Origin: Synechococcus sp. MED650
GTDB taxonomy: Bacteria > Cyanobacteriota > Cyanobacteriia > PCC-6307 > Cyanobiaceae
Direction of reading: 5' to 3'
Assembly (NCBI GenBank): GCA_002691345.1
Contig: NZHI01000054.1
Location: 1-6,304 of the forward strand
DNA length: 6,304 nucleotides
Shown here piece by piece: positions 1 to 5,368 of this stretch. The notes under the pieces are model-generated. The model had not been told where the DNA came from. It made no database searches and saw only the letters and a list, made by a program, of their open reading frames with translations. Position 1 is the first letter of the stretch, and each line of letters opens with the position of its first letter. Made by a program: the position numbers and the translations under genes.

Positions 1-138
1 TTCATCTCCAGCTGCGGAAGATCCGTACCGCTGGCTCTGGACTGTGCTGACGTCACCCGCCAGGTTGCTGACGCGACCGTTTTGCGTGCTGAGCGGATAC
101 CCAAGGAGTGGGAGGACCATGGAATTCGCCGTGAGTAG
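1..138 (+). CDS. C-terminal end of an unrecognised protein (partial)
   Basis: The first reading frame is open from the window edge to a TAG stop at 136-138. It gives 45 residues ending in KEWEDHGIRRE. The composition looks protein-like, with mixed charge and no runs of Arg, Pro or Ser. I do not recognise the family and assign no function. The second plus frame (open to about 155) and one minus frame are also open here, so the choice rests on composition alone. The second-frame product is rich in Arg, Ser and Pro, as shadow frames in GC-rich DNA usually are. If real, the gene converges on the phycobiliprotein-like gene with a gap of 54 bases and would end without an obvious terminator. Confidence 0.45.
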   Translation, partial: FISSCGRSVPLALDCADVTRQVADATVLRAERIPKEWEDHGIRRE

Positions 139-192
139 AAATACTTGGCAGTGATCTTCTCTTGGGTCCCCCTAAGGCCTGAAATTCTCTTA

Positions 193-765
193 TCAGCTCT
201 TAACTGCAGTTTTGTTGAGCTGCTCGCTGAGGTGTTGGAAGCAGGCGTTGATGAGCAGCTGATCGCTGCTCGCGGAGATCTCCTCCAGCGCAAGCAGTTT
301 CAGCTGATCGAGGGCAATGTTTAGGCCTTCCGTTGGCACATTCATCCGCTGATACAGCTCACGAAGCGCCGCCATGCCAGTGGGATGTGTAAAGCAGGCC
401 CGGTTGCATGCCATGGCATACACGATCACCCGGAAGAAGTTCCAGCAGTCCCGCCAGCAGGCCGAAGCTCGCTCTTCGGGATAGAGAGCACCTCCCGTCA
501 GCACCAGCTCGGGCTGTTTCTGCAACAGGTGGGCTCTGGCCTGGCTGACCAGCTGATCAGCCACGTCTTGCAGGTGACTGATCAGCGCTGGATCCATTCC
601 CGACGTCCGGCAGATGATCTTGAGTTCGTTTTGGCTGAGATGGCGATGGGCCTCATCAGCGTTGGCAACGATTGTGCGGCACGCTTCGGATAGGTCCGTG
701 TCGAGGGTGAGCCCCTGCACCTGAGCAGCGTCGATCAGCTCCTGCAGGTCGGAGTTCTGGGTCAA
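193..765 (-). CDS. Divergent phycobiliprotein-family (phycobilisome domain) protein
   Basis: This 190-residue protein has a C-terminal half that reads like the globin-like phycobilisome domain. At residues 103-116, C-W-R-D is followed by R112 and Y116. This lines up position for position with the C-x-R-D....R...Y stretch around the chromophore cysteine (Cys84) of phycocyanin and allophycocyanin alpha chains. HPTGMAALRELYQRMNVPTE (127-146) resembles the helix G-H region that often reads G..E.Y..L..P. Phycobiliprotein subunits are usually about 160-177 residues; this one is slightly longer, and its first 90 residues are hard to align. The start is TTG at 765-763, overlapping the TGA of the upstream gene as TTGA. 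No Shine-Dalgarno is visible, so translational coupling is likely. It is probably not a structural antenna subunit. It could be a bilin-binding or phycobilisome-associated accessory protein. Family membership is fairly sure, function is unknown. Confidence 0.8.
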   Translation of the reverse strand: MTQNSDLQELIDAAQVQGLTLDTDLSEACRTIVANADEAHRHLSQNELKIICRTSGMDPALISHLQDVADQLVSQARAHLLQKQPELVLTGGALYPEERASACWRDCWNFFRVIVYAMACNRACFTHPTGMAALRELYQRMNVPTEGLNIALDQLKLLALEEISASSDQLLINACFQHLSEQLNKTAVKS

Positions 766-1187
766 GGGTGGATGGCGGCGACAGGAGTGGCGATCAGCCA
801 GCCATGGCGTTCCAGATAAAACGCCCAGACAAGGTCATCACCAAGCCCAGGGCAGCGGTCGAGCGCGGCTTGGGCGAGATTGCGAGGGATCCCCAGCTGC
901 ATCAGCAGCTCCGCAACCTCTGCAGCATCCGTCGCCGCTGTACTCCGAATGGCCGAGCCCACCACCCAGGTCAGCAGGGTGTCTTTGAGTTCACCACTGC
1001 TCGCTTCGCAGGCCAACAGCAAATTGGCAGAAGTCTTTCGCTGCTGAAACGTCTCCTGCCAGAGCGCAATGTTGTCGTCCAGAAGATTGATGCGAAAGCA
1101 CCCATTGCCAACAGGTAGATCGAGCTCGCCACTTGGGCCAGCTTGTTGCTGCAGGGCAGAAATTCTCGGATCAGCCAACACGCTCAT
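762..1187 (-). CDS. Unrecognised 141-residue protein coupled to the phycobiliprotein-like gene
   Basis: I do not recognise this family. I place the start at ATG 1187-1185 (MSVLADPR). A GGAG lies about 10 bases upstream, while the longer reading begins with TTG at 1196. The protein is soluble, with no signal peptide or membrane segment. It has a polar first third, a hydrophobic middle (around TLLTWVVGSAI) and a helical part (AAEVAELLMQLGIPRNLAQA), and ends in a W-rich stretch (VWAFYLERHGWLI). It overlaps the end of the CpcT-like remnant by 17 bases, and its TGA overlaps the TTG start of the next gene. It is therefore almost certainly co-translated with the phycobiliprotein-like protein. A role as its partner is inference from this arrangement only. 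Confidence 0.75.
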   Translation of the reverse strand: MSVLADPRISALQQQAGPSGELDLPVGNGCFRINLLDDNIALWQETFQQRKTSANLLLACEASSGELKDTLLTWVVGSAIRSTAATDAAEVAELLMQLGIPRNLAQAALDRCPGLGDDLVWAFYLERHGWLIATPVAAIHP

Positions 1188-1470
1188 CGAGAACAATCTC
1201 CAGACCTTTATTTAACCAGTGTTCCGGAATTTCCTCGCTCCAGTCACCGGTGCGTGTGAATCGAAATGCGCCTGCGATCGAGCCCCAGAGATGCTCGTGC
1301 GTTTCTGGGTCTTTGCACTTCACCAGGCAGCGACAGCCAGGCTCCACTGTTCCCTCAAAACCGTTGTCGGTTGCCGCCACGAGGTAGTGCAGCCCTCGAG
1401 AAAGAAGAGATCGTGTTCTTGAATCTCGTTCAGGGTCGCAGCACCACGTTGCGGGATGTTTAGAGCTCGC
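1171..1470 (-). pseudogene. Remnant of a CpcT/CpeT-type phycobilin lyase gene
   Basis: CpcT/CpeT proteins (about 200 residues) attach bilins to, or chaperone attachment on, phycobiliprotein beta subunits. They share a late pattern: leucine-rich segment, GC, FxGxVEPGxxC, TYL, DRGxDxxT, then VWGSxAGPFxF. Two pieces of it are visible here. From about 1470 to 1389 one frame reads LNEIQEHDLFFLEGC. From 1386 the next frame reads YLVAATDNGFEGTVEPGCRC, then DPETHEHLWGSIAGAFRFTR, to TGA at 1171. Only two bases (1388-1387) separate the Cys and Tyr codons, so one base is missing and the frame breaks. The segment normally between CRCLV and the DPETxE motif, roughly 25-30 residues, is also gone (junction near 1315-1320). 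The N-terminal half is absent too: the membrane-protein gene ends at 1471. A 69-residue ORF with a GTG start at 1380 remains open, but it lacks most of the fold. A sequencing error could explain the frameshift but not the other losses. Confidence 0.75.
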
Positions 1471-2127
1471 TCATGAGGCTGTTGTGTCTGATGCGGCTGA
1501 TGATTTCCGCTTCAGCAATCCCGTCAGGGTGGCCAAAGCAAACATCGCCAACAGAGCGATCCCAAGGGTGACGCTTGCGCCTTGAGCGACGCCGGCGCCA
1601 ACAGCCACAAGGATCGAATCGCTAATCAGCACGCTGATCAGCAGAGCAGGGGCGAAAAGTCTCCAGTGAGTGCGGCTGATGCCGATTGCATAACTGAGGA
1701 AATCGAACAGACCGGTCATCAGCAGACCGGTCATGAGAAAGAAGTTGCCTTCCAGCTGGTTCTTGCTGAAGCCATCGATTCGCTTCATGGCACTCACCCC
1801 CACAAGTCGGCTCACTGGAGCGCGACCCCAGCGACGAGCAATGAAGAATGCAGCGCTGCAGAACACCAGATCCGAAAGAATGATGGTGATGTAGCCCACC
1901 TTGAAGCCGAGCAGGGATCCGGCCAGGAGTGAATACACCGAACTCGGCAACGCCGGAAGAATGATGCTCACCCCTCGCAGAAGAAAGAGCCCGAGAGGGG
2001 CCCAGATGCCCATTTCCTTGACAGCGTTCTGGAGTGGAGCGATGCCGTATTGCTGCAGATAAACGACAGCCACAATGAAAATGGCAACCCAGGCGCTGAT
2101 CTTCAGCCCTGTCCTCAGCCTGGACAT
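1471..2127 (-). CDS. TVP38/TMEM64 (DedA/VTT) family membrane protein
   Basis: This 218-residue integral inner-membrane protein has a VTT (SNARE-associated Golgi, DedA-like) core. The start is ATG 2127-2125 (MSRLRTGLKISAW), directly before the first membrane helix. A longer reading from TTG at 2193 would add 22 poor residues and run into the divergent gene. From the N terminus it shows a membrane helix, a re-entrant-like LPALPSSVYSLLAGSLLGF segment, a helix followed by FFIARRWGR, the FLSYAIGIS motif matching the family's NYA/SYA-G-L motif, and two further helices. Members are linked to lipid scrambling or membrane-potential maintenance; substrate unknown here. Between GNFF and FDFLSY the sequence is a tandem MTGLL/MTGLF, and the Arg and Pro residues common there (RL.P..PF) are missing. 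This suggests a cyanobacterial subgroup. The C-terminal tail is basic then polar (KRKSSAASDTTAS). It heads the minus-strand run that includes the lyase remnant. Confidence 0.85.
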   Translation of the reverse strand: MSRLRTGLKISAWVAIFIVAVVYLQQYGIAPLQNAVKEMGIWAPLGLFLLRGVSIILPALPSSVYSLLAGSLLGFKVGYITIILSDLVFCSAAFFIARRWGRAPVSRLVGVSAMKRIDGFSKNQLEGNFFLMTGLLMTGLFDFLSYAIGISRTHWRLFAPALLISVLISDSILVAVGAGVAQGASVTLGIALLAMFALATLTGLLKRKSSAASDTTAS

Positions 2128-2183
2128 CTCAATCGCTCGAAAGCAGTTGGGAATGTAAGTCAGTCTCTGCGTTGTTCCCTGCC

Positions 2184-2636
2184 GTGGACACAACGCTCAG
2201 CATCGATACCATCAGCGAAATTTCTCAACACGAGGCCAGCCCGGTGACCACCTCCTCCCCGCGCACCGCGTTCGAGCAGCAATTGTGCACGAACCTGCTG
2301 AGCCTCAGTGAAGTTGTTGAAACGTTGGCTGATCGGCTGATGCTTCTCGAGGCCAAGCTCGATGAGTTGGAGGGACGCCAGGTGGCTGATGCCGACAACG
2401 ATGCCATCAGCGATGGTGCTGGTGAACTGCTCTCAGCCAGCGAAGAGAAGGTGCGCTTGCTGAGGGATCGTCTGGCGCCTTGCGAGGTGGTCGCCCTCCA
2501 TGTGGAGGAAATCTCCGACTCAGAACCAGAGGCGGCATTTGAAGAACGGATCGAAGATGAGCGTGTGGAAGACGAGGCCATCAGCGATGACACCGAATAT
2601 GTGGATGATCCACAGATCGATCTGCTCTCGGCCTGA
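2184..2636 (+). CDS. Acidic coiled-coil protein of unknown function
   Basis: From a GTG at 2184 this encodes 150 residues, beginning MDTTLSIDTISE. A TTG at 2172, four codons earlier in the same frame, is a less likely start. No clear Shine-Dalgarno supports either. After a Ser/Thr-rich N terminus (1-28), residues about 30-66 form a likely coiled coil with heptad-spaced Leu and Val (LLSLSEVVETLADRLMLLEA). A second helical stretch follows at about 86-105. The last 45 residues are strongly acidic (repeated E and D with few Lys or Arg). There is no membrane segment or catalytic motif, and I do not recognise the family. The layout suggests an oligomerising or scaffold-like cytoplasmic protein, which is inference. 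It diverges from the membrane-protein gene (56 bases between starts) and converges with the small gene ending at 2642 with only 5 bases between stop codons. The Ser-rich minus ORF beneath it is a mirror of its acidic codons. Confidence 0.7.
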   Translation: MDTTLSIDTISEISQHEASPVTTSSPRTAFEQQLCTNLLSLSEVVETLADRLMLLEAKLDELEGRQVADADNDAISDGAGELLSASEEKVRLLRDRLAPCEVVALHVEEISDSEPEAAFEERIEDERVEDEAISDDTEYVDDPQIDLLSA

Positions 2637-2641
2637 TTGGT

Positions 2642-2878
2642 TTAGCTGAGCTCCAGCAACCGGATCCGGAAAGCGGCAACCTGCCGGGCCATCTCTGGCG
2701 AGCTGATCAGAAAGGGGTGGTCTGCCATAGCCGACAACACGGCTTCCAAGTGGTCGTCTTGACCGATTTGGTTGTCTTTGGCACGGAGCCGCTTCCAGGT
2801 GCGGTCAAACACCATGGCAAAACTATCGGCGTTGTCGAACACCCGGTCAGTGCCCGCATCTGGGGAGATGAATGACAC
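2642..2878 (-). CDS. Small unknown protein directly downstream of tRNA-Phe
   Basis: The open frame runs back to a GTG at 2929, but that would lie inside tRNA-Phe, so the real start must be further in. The first suitable codon is GTG at 2878-2876, giving 78 residues (MSFISPDAGTDRVFDN...). An ATG at 2812 would give 57 residues. The protein is soluble and mostly helical, with FDRTWKRLRAKDN and DDHLEAVLSAMADHP as its most distinctive stretches. No known motif is recognised. It begins 21 bases after the mature 3' end of the tRNA, so it may be transcribed through the tRNA. Frame and composition look coding, while start and function are uncertain. Confidence 0.6.
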   Translation of the reverse strand: MSFISPDAGTDRVFDNADSFAMVFDRTWKRLRAKDNQIGQDDHLEAVLSAMADHPFLISSPEMARQVAAFRIRLLELS

Positions 2879-2899
2879 GGCACATTGGGCATCAAGTGA

Positions 2900-2972
2900 T
2901 GCCAGGACCCAGATTTGAACTGGGGACACGGCGATTTTCAGTCGCCTGCTCTACCAACTGAGCTATCCCGGC
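2900..2972 (-). tRNA. tRNA-Phe (anticodon GAA)
   Basis: The minus strand folds into a complete 73-base cloverleaf. The acceptor stem GCCGGGA pairs with TCCTGGC (one G-T), with discriminator A at 2900. The D arm reads TAGCTCAGTTGGTAGAGCA. The anticodon stem GGCGA/TCGCC closes the loop CTGAAAA, with anticodon GAA at 2939-2937. The T arm contains GTTCAAAT. The 3' CCA is not encoded (TCA follows the discriminator base), so it must be added by nucleotidyltransferase. It sits between comF and the small unknown gene. Confidence 0.97.
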
Positions 2973-2973
2973 G

Positions 2974-2989
2974 TGTCGCCTAAGCGACA
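2974..2989. repeat. Short perfect inverted repeat just upstream of tRNA-Phe
   Basis: TGTCGC and GCGACA pair perfectly around a 4-base loop (CTAA), two bases before the 5' end of tRNA-Phe. On the tRNA-coding strand the hairpin is preceded, not followed, by a short T run, so it does not look like a terminator of comF. A weak -10-like TAAGAT lies at 3000-2995 with no recognisable -35 box. The hairpin may be part of the tRNA 5' leader seen by RNase P or another RNase; this is inference. Confidence 0.4.
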
Positions 2990-3002
2990 AAATGATCTTA
3001 AA

Positions 3003-3644
3003 TCACCGCCTGCAGCTCCGGGCCGGGGTTCGGGCCATGCAAATCATTCCTCCCACGGCATAACCAGCGTGGTGAAGGGCATCACGAGCAGCCAGGGCTG
3101 TGGATCCGGTGGTGAGAATGTCGTCCACGAGCCAGATCTGTGCGGGCTGCTTCTCTGGGATGGGTGCGGCTTGAAACGCTCCGGTCAAGTTGGTTTTGCG
3201 CAGATTGCGACTGAGATGGTGTTGGCTCAGCCGCGCTTGGTGACGCATCAACAGAGGGGCTGAAGGCAGCCCAAGGCGTTGTGCCATCAGGGTTGGAACC
3301 GTATTGCCGTGATGGTGTTTCCAGCTGGGGATCGGCACGAGAACCGCACTCTCTGGCAACTGGAGACCTTGGTCCAGCAGCGTGATCAGAGCATGGAAAC
3401 GGCGTTTATTCGGCTCGCGCCGAAGCTTCAGCAGCAGGGCACGGAACCCGTCGGCATAGCGGCCCAAGGCCTGCCAGGGAAGTGGATGCCATCCCTTAAT
3501 TCCCTCTGGGCTGAGTTGTAATCGCTCCTGGCAGGGTCTGCAGGGTGTCGATCCTTTCAAGGTTTGATCGATCGGGCGTGCACAAAGGGGGCAGCAGCGC
3601 TGGATCAGCAGGCTTCGGCCCAAAGCCCCCAAGGAGCAGAACAT
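3003..3644 (-). CDS. comF: ComF family protein (phosphoribosyltransferase-like)
   Basis: This 213-residue protein has the ComF layout. An N-terminal zinc-ribbon-like cysteine cluster (C18-P-L-C21 and C35-R-P-C38) is followed by a type I phosphoribosyltransferase domain. VPIPSWKHHHG (103-113) is the usual VP-P segment. Q141..L..R146N..R.tN...aF is the conserved middle block. VDDILTTGST (173-182) is the PRPP-binding loop with both acidic residues. ComF was named from Bacillus competence, where it acts in uptake of transforming DNA. Related proteins in non-competent bacteria have unclear roles, and the substrate is unknown. The start is ATG 3644. No strong Shine-Dalgarno is seen, and the 31-base gap to the upstream DUF2470 gene fits one transcript. 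The length is near the family norm, and all key motifs are present. Confidence 0.9.
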   Translation of the reverse strand: MFCSLGALGRSLLIQRCCPLCARPIDQTLKGSTPCRPCQERLQLSPEGIKGWHPLPWQALGRYADGFRALLLKLRREPNKRRFHALITLLDQGLQLPESAVLVPIPSWKHHHGNTVPTLMAQRLGLPSAPLLMRHQARLSQHHLSRNLRKTNLTGAFQAAPIPEKQPAQIWLVDDILTTGSTALAARDALHHAGYAVGGMICMARTPARSCRR

Positions 3645-3675
3645 GGCAGTGGTGTCGCTGCCGTAAGCATTCCCC

Positions 3676-3951
3676 TCAGGCTTGCGGCTTTGGCATCGCC
3701 CGAAGCATCGCTACCAGGGTGCGGTGCGCATCTTCACTGTCGGTGAGGGTGTGATCAAAACTGATGCTCACGAGAGCACCATCCACCTCGAGCTCCATCG
3801 CCTGTGGTTTGACGGCCACCATCTGAGCTGCCTTGGGTTCGGCGACACCTCCGTAGTGCCGGGCGTAGTCCAACACCGCTTCGGCGTGGTCCTCGTTCAT
3901 GTGTTTGCAGATCCGTGCACTCACGGCGTCGGTCAGGGGGTCAGCGGCCAT
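3676..3951 (-). CDS. Stand-alone DUF2470 domain protein
   Basis: This 91-residue protein is essentially one DUF2470 domain. The diagnostic HMNEDHAEAVLDYARHYGG stretch is at 17-35. It is followed by a beta-rich part (VAVKPQAMELEVDGALVSISF) and a C-terminal helix (DSEDAHRTLVAMLRAM). The same domain forms the C terminus of HugZ-type heme-degrading proteins and of the plastid glutamyl-tRNA reductase-binding protein. A tetrapyrrole- or heme-related role is therefore a reasonable family-based guess, but the FMN-binding split-barrel domain of those proteins is absent here. The start is ATG 3951. It lies 39 bases after the small membrane peptide gene and 31 before comF. Confidence 0.85.
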   Translation of the reverse strand: MAADPLTDAVSARICKHMNEDHAEAVLDYARHYGGVAEPKAAQMVAVKPQAMELEVDGALVSISFDHTLTDSEDAHRTLVAMLRAMPKPQA

Positions 3952-3990
3952 TGCAGTGCTGAAGTTGAAGGCATCCTGACAGTGATCAGC

Positions 3991-4113
3991 TCAAGCAAAG
4001 CGCTGCCACAGCAGCAGGCCCAGGCGAATTCCACTGAAGCCCACATATCCAGCCAGCACAACAAACAGCCCAATGGCCAGGGTCTCGCGCAGGTTGGTTG
4101 GCATCGGATCCAT
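3991..4113 (-). CDS. Small single-span membrane protein (40 residues)
   Basis: From ATG 4113 (MDPMPTNLRETLAIG...) or ATG 4104 (MPTNLRETLAIG...) the frame encodes 40 or 37 residues ending in LLLWQRFA. A polar N terminus with an R-E pair is followed by one long hydrophobic helix (LAIGLFVVLAGYVGFSGIRL) and an Arg near the end. This is the pattern of a small inner- or thylakoid-membrane protein. The open frame extends upstream to 4293, but that part lies inside the FGGY kinase gene and reads as shadow sequence. It begins 16 bases after the kinase stop and ends 39 bases before the DUF2470 start, so it fills an otherwise empty slot in the run. I do not recognise it. It could be a subunit or regulator of a membrane complex, but nothing here shows which. 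Confidence 0.6.
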   Translation of the reverse strand: MDPMPTNLRETLAIGLFVVLAGYVGFSGIRLGLLLWQRFA

Positions 4114-4129
4114 CTGATTGGGGAGATTC

Positions 4130-5362
4130 TCACCCGAGCAGGGCTTGGAGTGCCAGTCGAGCCACCCCCGCCGCTGGGGGTTGGCTGTTGGTTTGCACCG
4201 GGCAGCCGAGTCGCCGTTCCCGCAGACGTCTCCATTGCGGATTGCGTGCACCACCCCCCAGGGTGATGACCCGCTTGGGGGGGGCTGCCCCAAGTTCTAC
4301 TAAACGTTCCCACCCATTGGCCTCGATCACAGCCAGCCCCTCCAGCAGCCCGTGGAGAAACAGTGCGTCGCTGACCGGCCGCGGCTCCATCATCGGCTCC
4401 AGTGTTGGATCATCCATCGGGAAACGTTCCCCAACTGACGGCAGGGGGCGATAGCTGAGCCCGCTGTCATGTTCGGGATTGATCTGCCGGCTGAGTTCCT
4501 CGAGCTGCGGATCACTGAAGAAACGGCGTAAAACACCGGCGCCGGAATTGGAGGCACCGCCGCAAAGCCAGCGTCCACCCACGCGATGACTGGTTATGCC
4601 CGGGCCGATGATTGGGCAGCTGGTGAACCGCTTCATCACCAACGTGGTTCCCAGCACGGTGACACCGTCGTGTTCCGCTGGATTGGCCGCCAGCACCGCA
4701 GCATTGGAATCGGTGGTTCCCGCCACCACTTGAACATCAGCCGCTAAGCCGAGTGCATTGGCGATGGTTGAGTCCACGTAACCCAGAACGGTTCCGCTGG
4801 GGAGCACCTCCGGTAGTGATGCAGTCCAGCCCTGCTCATTCAGTTTTCCTGCCCAGCACTGGTGCCGAAGATCCCAACCCAGGCGCAGATTGTTGCCTTC
4901 CTCTCCCCAGCGCCAGTTCTGCAGGAGCCAGCCACTGATCCAATCGGCCTGATGACGCAGCAGCTGAAGTTGTGGATGCTGTTTCAGCAACCGCAGCGCT
5001 CGGGCCAGGCTGCCGCTGCAGCTCGCTGCTGGGCCACCCTCCGGTACGAGCTGCTCGAGTTGTGCTGCTTGTTCTGGGCAGGCCTCGGAATAGAGCAACG
5101 CTGGGCCTAGGGGACTTCCATCGACCGCGCAAGCAAGCAAGGTGCCAGAGGTGCCGTCGACGGCTATTGCTGCGATGCGCTGCCGCAGGGTGTTGGGGAT
5201 GCCCCTGATCAACCTGCTGCATGCCTCTTGCCAATCGCTGGCCTGAGACAGGCCAGCGGAATAGCTCGCTGGCTCGCTGTAGAGAAGCACGCCGTTTTGG
5301 TTCAGAACAGCTGCTCGAACACCACTGGTACCCAGATCAACACCGAGCACCAGAGGGTCCAT
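4130..5362 (-). CDS. FGGY family carbohydrate kinase, probable D-ribulose kinase type
   Basis: This 410-residue cytoplasmic sugar kinase transfers phosphate from ATP to a free ketopentose. I chose ATG 5362 (MDPLVLGVDLGTSG); the TTG just before it is less likely. Both FGGY halves of the actin-like fold are present. GVDLGTSGVR (7-16) has D9 and T12 of the phosphate-binding loop, and AVDGTSGT is at about 67-74. GTTDSNAA (215-222) carries the catalytic-base Asp (D218). GGASNSGAG (268-276) and GGGARNPQW (369-377) are the nucleotide and adenine contacts. Cyanobacterial members of similar length, such as the characterised Synechococcus elongatus SePSK, phosphorylate D-ribulose, so salvage of ribulose into ribulose-5-phosphate is the best guess. 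Xylulose kinase is the main alternative. Only 6 bases separate it from the metK stop, so it is very likely on the metK transcript. Confidence 0.88.
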   Translation of the reverse strand: MDPLVLGVDLGTSGVRAAVLNQNGVLLYSEPASYSAGLSQASDWQEACSRLIRGIPNTLRQRIAAIAVDGTSGTLLACAVDGSPLGPALLYSEACPEQAAQLEQLVPEGGPAASCSGSLARALRLLKQHPQLQLLRHQADWISGWLLQNWRWGEEGNNLRLGWDLRHQCWAGKLNEQGWTASLPEVLPSGTVLGYVDSTIANALGLAADVQVVAGTTDSNAAVLAANPAEHDGVTVLGTTLVMKRFTSCPIIGPGITSHRVGGRWLCGGASNSGAGVLRRFFSDPQLEELSRQINPEHDSGLSYRPLPSVGERFPMDDPTLEPMMEPRPVSDALFLHGLLEGLAVIEANGWERLVELGAAPPKRVITLGGGARNPQWRRLRERRLGCPVQTNSQPPAAGVARLALQALLG

Positions 5363-5368
5363 CAATGT

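Noticed and set aside
161..176. Possible terminator hairpin between the two convergent genes (CTTGGG ... CCCTAAG)
   Set aside because: The stem is short and bulged, the loop is only about 3 bases, and no T run follows on either strand.
385..693. Plus-strand ORF of 102 residues opposite the phycobiliprotein-like gene
   Set aside because: The minus strand carries the recognisable C-x-R-D motif; the plus reading has no motif and no supported start.
541..1650. Recurring CTGATCAGC-like words as a repeat family
   Set aside because: They fall in coding sequence at irregular spacing without flanking similarity, as expected from common Leu-Ile-Ser and Asp-Gln codon pairs.
2128..2183. Divergent promoters between the membrane-protein and coiled-coil genes
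   Set aside because: Only a poor -10-like match is visible on the minus strand, with no -35 partner at usual spacing; a promoter probably exists here, but I cannot place it.
2225..2593. Minus-strand ORF of 122 residues, very rich in Ser, opposite the acidic coiled-coil gene
   Set aside because: Its Ser/Arg richness is what results from reading Glu/Asp/Leu-rich codons on the opposite strand; it has no protein-like motif.
2642..2929. Full 95-residue version of the small gene starting at 2929
   Set aside because: Its start would lie within the T arm side of the mature tRNA-Phe; a start at 2878 or later is required.
2974..2989. Inverted repeat as a rho-independent terminator of comF
   Set aside because: On the comF strand the T run precedes the hairpin and GC-rich tRNA sequence follows it.
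3933..4293. Longer minus-strand readings upstream of the 40-residue membrane peptide
   Set aside because: Everything upstream of 4113 overlaps the 3' end of the kinase gene in another frame and reads as Pro/Gly/Ser-rich shadow sequence.
4098..4454. Plus-strand ORFs opposite the FGGY kinase gene, and similar ones over metK (5221-5671)
   Set aside because: They are antisense to genes with intact family motifs and have Arg/Ser/Pro-rich shadow composition.
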